Counted from the stretch's first letter, positions 16,153 to 25,768 are shown. The stretch is 64,000 nucleotides of DNA from CAVTWY01 sp963738575 (GCA_963738575.1 CAVTWY010000002.1:310001-374000); one strand, 5' to 3'. Notes: a model not told the origin generated them from the letters alone. Numbers and translations are program-made.

Positions 16153-16848
16153 ATGGGTCACATGATTGAATTTAAACGCCCAGACGGCCAGACCGTGCAT
16201 GGATACCTAGCAGAGGCTCCGCACGCTCATGGGTCGCTGGTGGTACTGCAGGAATGGTGGGGTTTGAACGACCAAATTCGCGGGGTGGCCGACCGCGCGG
16301 CGGCAGCCGGGTTTACGGCCCTGGTGCCCGACCTGTACCGGGGTAAATCAACGGTGGAGGCCGAAGAGGCCAGCCACTTGATGACGAGCCTGAACTTTGG
16401 CGATGCGGCGTCGCAAGACGTTCGCGGCGCGGTGCGGTACCTCAAGGCGCGCAAGGTGGGCAGCGGCAAGGTGGGCGTTACTGGTTTTTGCATGGGCGGG
16501 GCACTGACCGTGTTGAGCTCGATGCTGGTGCCCGAGGCCGACGCCGCCGTTGTCTGGTACGGCTTGCCGCCGCTTGAGTACGTGGATGCCTCAAAAATCA
16601 AAATACCCTTGATGGCGCATTGGGCCACGCAGGACAAGGTGTTCAGCATGGACAGTGTCGAGGCGCTCGAACAGAAATTAAGGGCCGCGGGCGTGCGCTA
16701 CGAGCCCCATCGCTACCTCGCCAGCCACGCCTTCGCCAACGAGACGGCGCAGGGGCCTGCGCGCCTTGAGGTGACGCAGTACGACGCAGCCTGGGCGCAA
16801 TTGGCTTGGGACCGCACCATGCGGTTCTTGGGCGCGCACTTGGGCTGA
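16153..16848 (+). CDS. Dienelactone hydrolase family protein
   Basis: 231 residues from the ATG at 16153 (GGAGA seven bases upstream). Cytoplasmic alpha/beta hydrolase. The catalytic cysteine is in 'GFCMGGAL', the Asp in 'HWATQDKVF' and the His in 'ASHAF'. The conserved Glu is in 'LQEWWGLNDQIR', which also makes it a true dienelactone-hydrolase type. The family opens dienelactone to maleylacetate in chlorocatechol degradation, but many chromosomal copies such as this one have no neighbouring aromatic genes and an unknown ester substrate. Confidence 0.88.
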   Translation: MGHMIEFKRPDGQTVHGYLAEAPHAHGSLVVLQEWWGLNDQIRGVADRAAAAGFTALVPDLYRGKSTVEAEEASHLMTSLNFGDAASQDVRGAVRYLKARKVGSGKVGVTGFCMGGALTVLSSMLVPEADAAVVWYGLPPLEYVDASKIKIPLMAHWATQDKVFSMDSVEALEQKLRAAGVRYEPHRYLASHAFANETAQGPARLEVTQYDAAWAQLAWDRTMRFLGAHLG

Positions 16849-16894
16849 CGCCGACGTACTTGGTGACCTCAGGACGCGCGAAGGCGCCTCCGGT

Positions 16895-18235
16895 TCACCA
16901 CTTCACGGCGCCACTGCCCACGTCCATCACCATGCGCGTGGCCAAGTACAGGCGGGGGCCAATCCAGGGGACGAGCACGTATTCGTCGTCGTTGGAGTGA
17001 GCACCAAATCCGCGCATGCCAAAGCTCTCCAACACGCCACCTTTGGGACGCAACCCAGCAAACGCAGCGTCGGTGCCGCCGCCCGTTGCTTTCTCGCGGA
17101 TGTCGAGCTTGTGGCCAATTTCGCTGTACACACCTGATGCGTGGCGTGCCAACGCAATGGACACGGCATTGGCTTCGAACGCAGGGCGGCTGCGGTAAAA
17201 GGTTAGCTCGATCGATGTGTCGGGAATGAGCTTCTCTTTGATGGAATCATTCAGTTCTTTTTCCATCAAGTCGAGGTCTTTGTTGGTGAGCGAGCGCACG
17301 TCGGCAATGGCCGTGGCCGACGCAGGGATGACGTTTCGCGTGCCACCTGCGTTGGCCACCGTCCAGTTGATGCGCAAGCCTTTGTCGGGGTTGCCGAAGT
17401 TGCGGCTCTTCAGCATTTGATGCGACAGCTCGTACAAAGCGTTGCGCCCCAGGTGCGGCGCGGCGCCGGCGTGGCTGGCCTTGCCCGTGACTTTCATCTC
17501 GACGATGGCAATGCTGCTGGTGGCGAGGCGCACATAGTCTTCTTGAAAGCCGCCACCCTCGAACGAAAACACGGCGTCGTATTCGCCACCCAGGCGGATG
17601 AGGGTGGCCGAAGAGCCTGGCGAGCCAATTTCTTCGTCGGCGTTGATCAGCACCCCAAGTTGTGCGTAGTCTTTGTAGCCAATGCGCTCCAGCATTTGCA
17701 CCGTGTGGAGGATGAGTGCAATGCCACCCTTGTCGTCGCTGATGCCCAAGCCATAGGCGCGATCACCGTCGACGCGAAACGGTTGTTTGACGCCCATGCC
17801 ACGTGGGTAGACGGTATCCATGTGGGCGATCAGCAGCACCTTGCGCTGACCCGTTCCCGCCTTGGTCGCATACACCATCGAGCCGAGCTTTGCGCCTTTG
17901 AGTTGGGGGTGGGCCTCGGGCGCTTGGGTTGGAATGACTTCCACCTTCATGCCTGAGGACTCGAGCTTGCCGGCCAGGTGGGTGGCCAACTGCGCCAGCC
18001 CTTCCAGGTCACGGCTGCCAGACTCGATGGCCACCAGACCTTTGAGCGTTTCAAGCACGGCCGGCACCTCAGCTTGCGTTCGCGTGCGCAAATCCTGTAG
18101 CGGGGCGCCTGAAAATTGGGCCGTTGACAGGCCTGCACATGCCATCAGCGAGGCGGCAAGAAACAAGCGCGCGAGGGGCCGCGGACGTATCGCGCGGCTT
18201 TGAATGCGGGGCTGATGTGTCGCAACGGTGCTCAT
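16895..18235 (-). CDS. M20-family metallopeptidase, exported (glutamate carboxypeptidase type)
   Basis: 446 residues from the ATG at 18235. The N-terminus has arginines then 'LFLAASLMACAGLSTAQ', a signal peptide, so periplasmic. The dizinc site is visible: 'IAHMDTVYP' (His, Asp), 'GISDDKGG' (bridging Asp), 'ADEEIGSPGS' (catalytic Glu-Glu) and 'ATGGGTDAAF'. The dimerisation domain contains 'GKASHAGAAP'. This is the carboxypeptidase G2 / ArgE / DapE superfamily; the closest type is glutamate carboxypeptidase, releasing C-terminal Glu. The LysR gene 156 bases upstream on the same strand may regulate it. Confidence 0.85.
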   Translation of the reverse strand: MSTVATHQPRIQSRAIRPRPLARLFLAASLMACAGLSTAQFSGAPLQDLRTRTQAEVPAVLETLKGLVAIESGSRDLEGLAQLATHLAGKLESSGMKVEVIPTQAPEAHPQLKGAKLGSMVYATKAGTGQRKVLLIAHMDTVYPRGMGVKQPFRVDGDRAYGLGISDDKGGIALILHTVQMLERIGYKDYAQLGVLINADEEIGSPGSSATLIRLGGEYDAVFSFEGGGFQEDYVRLATSSIAIVEMKVTGKASHAGAAPHLGRNALYELSHQMLKSRNFGNPDKGLRINWTVANAGGTRNVIPASATAIADVRSLTNKDLDLMEKELNDSIKEKLIPDTSIELTFYRSRPAFEANAVSIALARHASGVYSEIGHKLDIREKATGGGTDAAFAGLRPKGGVLESFGMRGFGAHSNDDEYVLVPWIGPRLYLATRMVMDVGSGAVKW

Positions 18236-18390
18236 GGGGTGGTCCTGGCGTTTGAACTTGAAGTGGTGCAGCGCAAGCGGTGCGAGCGCAAGCAATGCGT
18301 CGCCCGGGAAGGTTAGCGGATCGGCGAGGTGCGCGAACCGATCGGGGTCACTTTTTTTTGACGCATGCAGGGCTTTGCGTGTGGCTGACA

Positions 18391-19299
18391 TCACAAAGGG
18401 TCTGACCACCAAGTTTCGCCAAAGTGGCGCTGCAGCCAATCGATGAACCCTGTCACTTTGGCAGGTATTTGGCGTGGCGACGGATAAACCGCATGGATCT
18501 CTTGTGACGGTAGCGACCAGTCGGTGAGCAAGGGTTGAACGGAACCCGTTTTGACCGATTCATGCGCCACATACCAGGGCAGCACCGCCAAGCCCACGCC
18601 GCTACGCGCGGCTGCCAACAGCGCTGAGAGGTTGTTGGAGCGCAGCGAGCCACGCACTGCTGTGGACTGCGGTTGCCGTTTGGCTTGGGTGAACAGCCAA
18701 CGCGCATCGCCCTGCACGGTGCTGTAGACCAGGGCGTTGTGTTTGGTTAAATCGGAAGGGCGGAGGGGCGTTCCGTGCTGTTCGAGGTACGCGGGGGACG
18801 CCACCATCACCCAGGGGTTGACCCCGAGAAAACGGGCGCCCAGGCTTGAATCAGCAAGAGACCCCATGCGAATGGCAATGTCGACGCCTTGTGCCACCAA
18901 ATCGACGTAGCGGTCCTCGAAGCTCAACTCCACTTGCAACTGGGGATTCAGTTTCATGAATTGCATCACCCGCGGTACCAACACACGGCGACCAAAGGCC
19001 ACCGACGTGCTGATGCGCAACCCGCCTTGCAATTGGGACTGCAACAGCGCCGCCACAGACTCTGCCTCTTCAACGTGGTGGGCAATCAGCTTGCATTTCT
19101 CGTAGAAAAGCGAGCCAATTTCAGTAGGCCTCACGCCATGGGTTGATCGATGCAGCAGCCGAGACCCCAATTGCGCTTCCAACTGAGCGACCAACTTGGT
19201 GGCCGATGGCTGGCCGATGCCCATGTCGGCGGCGGCCTTGCTGAACGACCCCAGATCGACCACGCGGATGAACAGTTTGACGGCTTGAATGCGGTCCAT
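18391..19299 (-). CDS. LysR-family transcriptional regulator, divergent from gcl
   Basis: 302 residues from the ATG at 19299. Winged helix-turn-helix: 'MDRIQAVKLFIRVVDLGSFS', then 'AADMGIGQPSATKLVAQLE' and 'LLHRSTHGVRPTEIG'. The effector domain has 'GGLRISTSVAFGRRVLVP' and 'VDIAIRMGSL', the CrgA/DsdC-like class with a DRI start. The gene is divergent from glyoxylate carboligase, and a T-N11-A palindrome lies between them, so it probably controls gcl and itself. The frame upstream of the ATG is an extension into the intergenic space. Confidence 0.87.
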   Translation of the reverse strand: MDRIQAVKLFIRVVDLGSFSKAAADMGIGQPSATKLVAQLEAQLGSRLLHRSTHGVRPTEIGSLFYEKCKLIAHHVEEAESVAALLQSQLQGGLRISTSVAFGRRVLVPRVMQFMKLNPQLQVELSFEDRYVDLVAQGVDIAIRMGSLADSSLGARFLGVNPWVMVASPAYLEQHGTPLRPSDLTKHNALVYSTVQGDARWLFTQAKRQPQSTAVRGSLRSNNLSALLAAARSGVGLAVLPWYVAHESVKTGSVQPLLTDWSLPSQEIHAVYPSPRQIPAKVTGFIDWLQRHFGETWWSDPL

Positions 19300-19334
19300 G
19301 GTCGGGTCACAGGAGAGCTTGGGTACCCCACGAT

Positions 19335-19349
19335 ATTCCAATATGGAAT
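19335..19349. promoter_or_regulatory. LysR operator (T-N11-A palindrome)
   Basis: ATTCCA-ATA-TGGAAT is a perfect 6+6 inverted repeat with a three-base centre, and it fits the LysR box T-N11-A. It lies 36 bases before the lysR ATG and 92 before the gcl ATG, the expected place for an autoregulatory and activating site. Confidence 0.7.
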
Positions 19350-19440
19350 AACCATAATGCGCGCGCGGTGGCTTCCCCAAGGAGGGTGAAGTCACGACCA
19401 TCACGTGATCGATTTGCAAACCCCGACAGGAGACTCTGAC

Positions 19441-21231
19441 ATGGCAAAAATGAAGGCTGCGATGGCTGCGGTGCTGGTGATGGAAAAAGAGGGCATCACC
19501 CACGCCTTTGGCGTGCCCGGTGCCGCGATCAACCCGCTGTATGCCGCCCTGCGGGAGCGCGAGTCAATCTCTCACATCCTTGCACGGCACGTGGAAGGCG
19601 CCTCGCACATGGCCGAAGGCTACACCCGCGCCAAAGCCGGCAACATTGGTGTGTGCATTGGCACGTCCGGCCCTGCAGGCACCGACATGATCACGGGCCT
19701 GTACTCGGCCATCGCCGACAGCATCCCCATCCTTTGCATCACCGGTCAGGCACCGCGTGCACGGTTGTACAAAGAAGACTTTCAAGCCGTGGACATCGAG
19801 TCCATCAGCAAGCCCGTCACCAAGTGGAGCGTGACGGTGCGCGAGCCCGCGCTGGTGCCGCGCAGTTTTCAGCAAGCCTTTCACCTCATGCGCAGCGGCC
19901 GCCCGGGCCCGGTGTTGATCGACCTGCCTTTTGACGTGCAAATGGCCGAAATTGAGTTTGACATCGAAACTTACGAGCCGCTGCCGGTGTACAAGCCTGC
20001 AGCCTCACGCAAGCAAATCGTACGCGCGCTCGACATGTTGATGGCCGCCGAAAAACCGTTGATCGTGGCTGGAGGCGGCATCATCAATGCCGACGCGTCC
20101 GACCTGCTGGTGGAGTTTGCTGAAATCACAGGCGTTCCCGTGATCCCCACGCTGATGGGTTGGGGCACGATCCCCGATGACCACCCCCTGATGGCCGGCA
20201 TGGTGGGCCTGCAAACCAGCCATCGCTATGGCAATGCCACGATGCTGGCCAGTGACTTTGTACTGGGCATCGGCAACCGCTGGGCCAATCGCCACACCGG
20301 CAGCACCGAGGTGTATTGCAAAGGCCGCACCTTTGTCCACGTCGACATCGAGCCGACGCAGATCGGGCGTGTTTTCAATCCCGACCTGGGTATCGTCAGC
20401 GACGCCAAGGCCGCGCTCGAGCTTTTTGTGAAAGTCGCGCGTGAGCGAAAAGCCAGCAAGGCACTGCGCGACTACAGCGATTGGGCCAGCCGCTGCGCCG
20501 AGCGCAAGAAGCTGATGCACCGCAAGACCCATTACACCGAGACGCCGATCAAGCCGATGCGGGTGTACGAAGAAATGAACAAGGTGCTTGCGCGTGACAC
20601 GATCTTCGTGACCACCATCGGACTGTCGCAAATCGCTGGGGCCCAGTTTCTCAACGTGTTTGGCCCGCGCCAATGGATCAATTGTGGTCAGGCTGGCCCC
20701 TTGGGTTGGACGCTTCCGGCGGCATTGGGCGTGGTGGCAGCGGACCCAACGCGGCAAGTGGTGGCTCTGTCAGGGGACTACGACTTTCAGTTCCTGATTG
20801 AAGAGCTGGCAGTGGGCGCGCAGTTTCGCCTGCCGTATGTGCATGTGCTCGTCAACAACAGCTACCTGGGTCTCATCCGGCAGAGCCAACGTGGGTTTGA
20901 AATGGACTTTTGTGTGCAGCTCGCGTTTGAAAATCAAAACGTTGATGACCCCACGCTGAAGAGCTACGGGGTGGACCATCAAGCGGTGGTGCAAGGCCTG
21001 GGCTGCAAGAGCCTGCGCGTGACCGACCCCGAGAAAATTGAATCCGCCTTGGTTGAAGCTCGTGCAATGGCCGACAGACACCGCGTACCCGTGGTGCTAG
21101 AGGTGATTCTGGAGAAGGTGACCAACATTGCGATGGGCACCGAGATTGACAAAGTCAACGAGTTCGAGGACATCGACTGCCGCCACCCGGAGGGTCGGCA
21201 GGGGCTCGAGATGGCGGGGCTGCTTGAGTAA
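19441..21231 (+). CDS. gcl: Glyoxylate carboligase (tartronate-semialdehyde synthase)
   Basis: 596 residues from the ATG at 19441. Condenses two glyoxylate to tartronate semialdehyde and CO2 with thiamine diphosphate and FAD; cytoplasmic. The hallmark 'RHVEGASHMAEG' is present: valine replaces the glutamate that activates ThDP in almost all other family members, as known for Gcl. The ThDP-binding end has 'LSGDYDFQFLIEE' to 'VNNSYLGLIRQ', and the C-terminus 'FEDIDCRHPEGRQGLEM' resembles Gcl of enterobacteria. Hydroxypyruvate isomerase and tartronate-semialdehyde reductase genes, usual neighbours, are absent here and would have to be elsewhere. Likely regulated by the divergent LysR. Confidence 0.93.
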   Translation: MAKMKAAMAAVLVMEKEGITHAFGVPGAAINPLYAALRERESISHILARHVEGASHMAEGYTRAKAGNIGVCIGTSGPAGTDMITGLYSAIADSIPILCITGQAPRARLYKEDFQAVDIESISKPVTKWSVTVREPALVPRSFQQAFHLMRSGRPGPVLIDLPFDVQMAEIEFDIETYEPLPVYKPAASRKQIVRALDMLMAAEKPLIVAGGGIINADASDLLVEFAEITGVPVIPTLMGWGTIPDDHPLMAGMVGLQTSHRYGNATMLASDFVLGIGNRWANRHTGSTEVYCKGRTFVHVDIEPTQIGRVFNPDLGIVSDAKAALELFVKVARERKASKALRDYSDWASRCAERKKLMHRKTHYTETPIKPMRVYEEMNKVLARDTIFVTTIGLSQIAGAQFLNVFGPRQWINCGQAGPLGWTLPAALGVVAADPTRQVVALSGDYDFQFLIEELAVGAQFRLPYVHVLVNNSYLGLIRQSQRGFEMDFCVQLAFENQNVDDPTLKSYGVDHQAVVQGLGCKSLRVTDPEKIESALVEARAMADRHRVPVVLEVILEKVTNIAMGTEIDKVNEFEDIDCRHPEGRQGLEMAGLLE

Positions 21232-21265
21232 CGCCAAAGCCGATAGCGATCTGTAGCTAAATACA

Positions 21266-21296
21266 ATAAAAAATCGGAGCTACTGATGCCCCGATT
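21266..21296 (-). terminator. Rho-independent terminator of the TonB receptor gene
   Basis: Read on the - strand: AATCGGGGC, loop ATCAGTA, GCTCCGATT (nine pairs, one G-U), then a T run. It stands 35 bases after the stop of the receptor gene at 21331 and may also stop convergent transcription from gcl. Confidence 0.7.
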
Positions 21297-21330
21297 CACC
21301 CCCTGAAGGCAGGCACCGACCCAGTGCGCT

Positions 21331-23418
21331 TCAAAAGCGAACTTGTAAAGTGATGCGTGCCGACCGCGGTTCTGCGGGGTGAACATGACGGTCGGCCACG
21401 GGTGCTGTCTCTGTGGACAGCTGCGATTCGTAAAAGTACTGAATGTCGTTGACGCGCTTGTTTGTCAGGTTGAACACGTCGAGCGTGGCTTCTATTTTGG
21501 GGCTGAACTGGTACCCCAAGCGCAGGTTGGCAGTGGTTGACGCCAACGAACGAACGCTGTTGTCTTCAACGAGGGCGCCAGGCCCCAGGTGGCGCAGTTG
21601 CAAGCTCGCCGACCAAGGACCGAGGTTGCGCACCGTGGCGGCAAGGGAGGCAACCCGATCAATGGCGTTGGGGATGCGGTCGCCGTTTTTGTAGCGAGAT
21701 TGGGTCCATGCCAAATCAGCGTCAAACAACAACCAAGGGGTAGGAATCCAGCGGTTGTTCCATTCGATGCCTTTTCGCCTGGACGCACCACTGGCTTCGG
21801 TGGCTCCAGCATCACCGACGTACAGAAGCTCAGAGTCAAAGTCGAGTTTCCAAAGCGCGACAGAGCTTTGCAAGCCCTTGATGGCTTCGGTTCGTGCCCC
21901 CAGCTCCCAACCGCGGGATGCCGCCAACGGTGGCACCTTGTCGACGGGTGCACCCGATTTGGGGTCGATGCTTGCCGTGGTGCCGCGGGCATCGTTGCTG
22001 TGCAATCCCCGCCCTGCGTTGAAGAACAGTTCTGTTTTTGCAAACGGGCCAGCAACGATACTCAGCTTGGGTGACACCTGCGTGGCGCTTGCGGCCCCAC
22101 CATTGGCTGCGAGCGTGATGGCATCAACGCTGTTCTTGACGTGGTCAACCCGCAACCCCGCGATGGCGCGCAGTTTTCCTGGCATCACATCAATGCTTGT
22201 CTGCCCAAAGACACCGTGCATGGTTTCTCGCACCCGATCTTCGCGCACCGTGCCTGTGATCTGCCGAGCCACACTGTCAAACAGCCCGACCTCAATGTGG
22301 TCGTGACGGAGCAACACGCCCCATTCGGAGCGGGCGTCAAAGCCCGCCAATGCATGGGCAACAGCGTGACTTGCATCGAGGCCAACAACGCGACGCTTGT
22401 CACGTTGCTTGAATTGGTCAGCATTGGCAGGGCGCTCCAGCGCATAGGTGAAGTTGGAACTGAGATCAAGTTGGTAGTTGACGGCATAGGCCGACACCTT
22501 GCTGCTGGTGTCTTGCTTGTCAGCACGCCACTGGGCTGAAAGGCTCGAACGGCTCGTGTGACCACCCGTTGTCGTGTCCAGTGAGTCAAATCGCCCAAAA
22601 GGCTGGCCATTGAAGGTGCCAGCGTCGATAAGGCGCTGGGGCACTTGGTCGGTGGCGTTCCAACGGGAGCGATAGGCCATGGCGCTTGCACTCCAGCCGC
22701 GCGTTGGCGTGCCTCCCGAAAGCGTGAACACAGCGTTTTCCTTTTGCAGCCTCTCCGGCACCACCCACGGGCCGTTGTTGCGCTGCACCTCAACGGCGCC
22801 CAGCAACGTGACGCCGTTGTTCATGTCCACTGAGGCACCACCAACGGCTCGGCGATAGCCGTTGCGGCCGAGCGTTAGGTTAGCGAAGGGGGCATCAAAT
22901 TTGGAAAGGTAGACAATATCGGCTGAACCTGCGGAAGCAAAGTCACCGTTGGCGGCAAAGTAGGGGCCTTTGCGGTATTCGATGCGGCGCACCAGTTCTG
23001 GCATCAGAAAATTCAAGTCGGTGTAGCCTTGTCCGTGCCCGTGACTGGGCATGTTGACAGGCATGCCGTTGATGCGGGTTGCAAAATCAGTGCCGTGGTC
23101 CAGGTTGAAGCCGCGCAAAAAGTATTGGTTGGCCTTGCCGTCGCCCGAGTGCTGGGTCACGATCAAACCAGGAACAAATTCAAGGACCTCGCCGGGACGA
23201 AGCGCCGGACGGCTCTTCAACAGATCGCGGTTGACCACGCCTTGCGACGCAGCGTCAGAAGTGCCGACTGCATTGTCGTAGTTGCCGGTGATGGTGACAG
23301 ACTGTGCCGATGCGTCGGGTGCAGCAGCGGCAAGGGTAGGCGTCGATGGTTGGGCGCGGCTATCGAAGTTGGTGCAAATCGCGACGATCACCGTCGCGAT
23401 GGGGAAAATGCGATGCAT
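21331..23418 (-). CDS. TonB-dependent outer-membrane receptor
   Basis: 695 residues from the ATG at 23418. Signal peptide 'MHRIFPIATVIVAICTNFDS', a TonB-box region near 'SVTITGNYD', then a plug with 'RPGEVLEFVPGLIVTQHSG', 'NQYFLRGFNLDHGTDFAT' and 'HGQGYTDLNF'. The barrel ends 'ARITLQVRF'. The plug lacks the usual 'ERIEVLRGP' but has 'VRRIEYRKGPYFAANGDFAS', typical of one subgroup of uncertain ligand. It lies downstream of the zinc-type receptor gene on the same strand with a 255-base gap, so it may have its own promoter. The ligand is not known; a metal chelate is plausible from the neighbour. Confidence 0.82.
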   Translation of the reverse strand: MHRIFPIATVIVAICTNFDSRAQPSTPTLAAAAPDASAQSVTITGNYDNAVGTSDAASQGVVNRDLLKSRPALRPGEVLEFVPGLIVTQHSGDGKANQYFLRGFNLDHGTDFATRINGMPVNMPSHGHGQGYTDLNFLMPELVRRIEYRKGPYFAANGDFASAGSADIVYLSKFDAPFANLTLGRNGYRRAVGGASVDMNNGVTLLGAVEVQRNNGPWVVPERLQKENAVFTLSGGTPTRGWSASAMAYRSRWNATDQVPQRLIDAGTFNGQPFGRFDSLDTTTGGHTSRSSLSAQWRADKQDTSSKVSAYAVNYQLDLSSNFTYALERPANADQFKQRDKRRVVGLDASHAVAHALAGFDARSEWGVLLRHDHIEVGLFDSVARQITGTVREDRVRETMHGVFGQTSIDVMPGKLRAIAGLRVDHVKNSVDAITLAANGGAASATQVSPKLSIVAGPFAKTELFFNAGRGLHSNDARGTTASIDPKSGAPVDKVPPLAASRGWELGARTEAIKGLQSSVALWKLDFDSELLYVGDAGATEASGASRRKGIEWNNRWIPTPWLLFDADLAWTQSRYKNGDRIPNAIDRVASLAATVRNLGPWSASLQLRHLGPGALVEDNSVRSLASTTANLRLGYQFSPKIEATLDVFNLTNKRVNDIQYFYESQLSTETAPVADRHVHPAEPRSARITLQVRF

Positions 23419-23673
23419 GGCCAAAGGCTCCGAGCAAGGGTGGAATGCACCCTTGGACCGAGTCAAGGGGCAGCTGTGATCGAGGTGCGGTGACGATTTT
23501 GCAATGGCATCGCGGCAAGCATACCCTCAGTACGTGTCTGGCGACGCCGCGGATGCAGGCAACATGCATGAAGCGTTCATCATGCGGGGCTCGCAGCAAG
23601 CGGTGGCGCGTTTTTGGTCTTGCGGGTCAGTCAAACTCAACCACAACCGCCACCGATCGCTTGCTGATTCGCC

Positions 23674-25680
23674 CTAAAAGTTCACGCGCATGCCAACGGT
23701 CAATCCCCGCCCTGGCAGCGGCGACAACTTGCGCAGCGTGCCAACGGTGCCGGCGTTGTACGCCAGCGTGTTGCCTACGTTTTGCAGTTTGGCGTACAGG
23801 AGGGCGTCTTGAGCTCCCAAGTTGAGCGCGTATGCAACCGCAACATTGAACAACGTCCAACCCGCTGTGGCTTCATCGTTGCTTGGCACCCGCTTCTGCG
23901 CGCCAGCGCGCTGCACTTCGGCACGCGCTGACCACGCGCCTTGCTGCCAGCTTGCGCCCAGGGTTGCTCGCACGGGGGGTTGGCGTGGCAAGGCTTCGCC
24001 CGTGTCTTGATTGCTGCCGCGTACCAGATCCAGTTTGGCATCGATATCAACATGGCCGCCGCCGGACCATGCGCGCCACGTACCTTCGGCTTCAAAACCG
24101 TAGAGGCGCGCACGCACGCCTGTGAAGGCAAAGACTGGGACACTGTCGCCGGCGTCGTCGACAAATGCAGGTTCACCGGTGGCAGCCAACAAGATGTAGT
24201 TGCTGAACCGGCCGTCGAAGAAACCCACCTTCAAACGGTTTGCTCCCGCACGCCAATTGAGCGAGAGATCGATGTTTCGACCTCTTTCAAGCGCTTGTTG
24301 CGTGTTGCCACGCTCGTAGGCGCCAGTGGCCGCGTGCACGCCGTTGGCATAAAGCTCATAACTTGTGGGTGCGCGTTGGGTGTAGGCACCATTGGCCGCC
24401 ACGTGCCATGCGCGGCTCAGGTTGATGACAGCGCCGACCGAGGCACTGCTGGGGCTGAAGCTCCGCCCTTGTGCAGGACCAAACTGCGCCACGGTGGGGT
24501 CAGCGTCTCCGACCGACTGCACCCGCACTTGCTCGGCACGAAAGCCAGCACTGACGTGGCCACGGTCGCCCCAGGACCACCGCTCCAATGCAAAAACGGC
24601 TGCTTGCCGTGTACGCGTGCTGGGCACAAAGGCCTCTTCGCCAAGCGCTGAAAATCGAGAGGTGTCGAACTGCATGCCCAAGGTGCCTTCGAGTTCGCCT
24701 GATCCCACCTTAAGCGCACGATGCACGGCTTCGACCCTCGCATCACTGCCGCGGGTCTTGAACGTGGTACCCACGGCACCATCGCCCTCAACCTCCAGGT
24801 GCAAGTAATCGGCGGTAGCGGCCTGCGCGCGCAGCGTGCGAATGAACCCATGGGGTGATCTCACCTCGCCAGCGAGGGCCAGCTTGTCGCGTCGCATCTT
24901 GATGGTGATGTCTTCTTCCGCCACGATGCCGTAGTCGTTGCGGTAGGCATCAAAACTCAACCCAACGTAGCCGTGGTCCCAGACTCGCGACGCACCCAGT
25001 GCGCCCCCCTGGGCACTGCTGGCCGAATTCACGATGCGATTTCGGCGCTCCGTGCCGCCACTTGCCACGGGGCGATCAAAGGTCGGCACCCGCAAGTCGT
25101 CGGTGCGGCGCCGGAACACATCGGCGTGCAAAGCGAACCCTTGGCCTCCCCCCTCGACCAGTGCAGACACGCTGCGCTCGCGCGCTGCGCTGCCCCACCG
25201 CATTTCGGCAGCGCCTGACACGCCAGACAACGCCGACTTGGGGATTCGGTTGTCAATGGCGTTGACCACGCCGCTCACTGCGCTACCACCGTACAGCAAG
25301 GCGGCCGGGCCCCGCAAGACTTCGATGCGCTCCACCACCAGCGGGTCGATGGGCACGGCGTGGTCAAAGCTCAGGCTTGATGCGTCCAGCGAGGCGCCGG
25401 CATTGCTCAGCACACGGATGCGGTCGCCATCTTGTCCGCGAATGACAGGTCGGTTGGCGTTGGGGCCGAAGTAGCTCGATGACACACCTGGCAACCCGTC
25501 GAGCGTGTCGCCCAGCGAGCTGCCACGACGTAAGACCAAGCCATTGCCAGAGAGAACCAGGGACGGCGTGGTCACCTCGCCGCCCAGGGGGTTGCCGGTG
25601 ATAACGACTGTGGATTCAGTTTGCTGTGCCACGGCGCAAGTGGATGCGGCCACGGCTGCCGCAATGAGTGTTTTTTTCAT
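23674..25680 (-). CDS. TonB-dependent receptor, zinc-receptor (ZnuD) type
   Basis: 668 residues. Signal peptide 'MKKTLIAAAVAASTCAVAQQ', a TonB box in 'ESTVVITGNPLG', and the plug 'LGDTLDGLPGVSSSYFGPN', 'RPVIRGQDGDRIRVLSNAG', 'SLSFDHAVPIDPLVVERIE', 'VLRGPAALLYGGSAVSGVVN'. This plug pattern (YFGPNANRPVIRG, DHAVP) is that of the ZnuD branch. The barrel ends 'LTVGMRVNF'. The 119-residue exported-type gene 88 bases upstream is a common partner in Comamonadaceae. Zinc uptake is an inference from family; iron cannot be excluded. A perfect hairpin lies in the leader. Confidence 0.8.
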   Translation of the reverse strand: MKKTLIAAAVAASTCAVAQQTESTVVITGNPLGGEVTTPSLVLSGNGLVLRRGSSLGDTLDGLPGVSSSYFGPNANRPVIRGQDGDRIRVLSNAGASLDASSLSFDHAVPIDPLVVERIEVLRGPAALLYGGSAVSGVVNAIDNRIPKSALSGVSGAAEMRWGSAARERSVSALVEGGGQGFALHADVFRRRTDDLRVPTFDRPVASGGTERRNRIVNSASSAQGGALGASRVWDHGYVGLSFDAYRNDYGIVAEEDITIKMRRDKLALAGEVRSPHGFIRTLRAQAATADYLHLEVEGDGAVGTTFKTRGSDARVEAVHRALKVGSGELEGTLGMQFDTSRFSALGEEAFVPSTRTRQAAVFALERWSWGDRGHVSAGFRAEQVRVQSVGDADPTVAQFGPAQGRSFSPSSASVGAVINLSRAWHVAANGAYTQRAPTSYELYANGVHAATGAYERGNTQQALERGRNIDLSLNWRAGANRLKVGFFDGRFSNYILLAATGEPAFVDDAGDSVPVFAFTGVRARLYGFEAEGTWRAWSGGGHVDIDAKLDLVRGSNQDTGEALPRQPPVRATLGASWQQGAWSARAEVQRAGAQKRVPSNDEATAGWTLFNVAVAYALNLGAQDALLYAKLQNVGNTLAYNAGTVGTLRKLSPLPGRGLTVGMRVNF

Positions 25681-25692
25681 GCAAAAGTCCTC

Positions 25693-25713
25693 GCCAACCT
25701 TGCGTGGGTTGGC
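25693..25713 (-). promoter_or_regulatory. Leader hairpin or operator before the ZnuD-type receptor gene
   Basis: GCCAACC and GGTTGGC form a perfect seven-pair stem with a seven-base loop, ending 13 bases before the receptor ATG. On the mRNA it would cover or flank the ribosome-binding region. It does not match the Zur consensus, so the role (translation control, RNA stability or protein site) is open. Confidence 0.45.
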
Positions 25714-25768
25714 AACAAGTCAAGGGGGTGCCTGCCGCACGCAGCGAGCAGGCCGTGCTTGATCGAAC

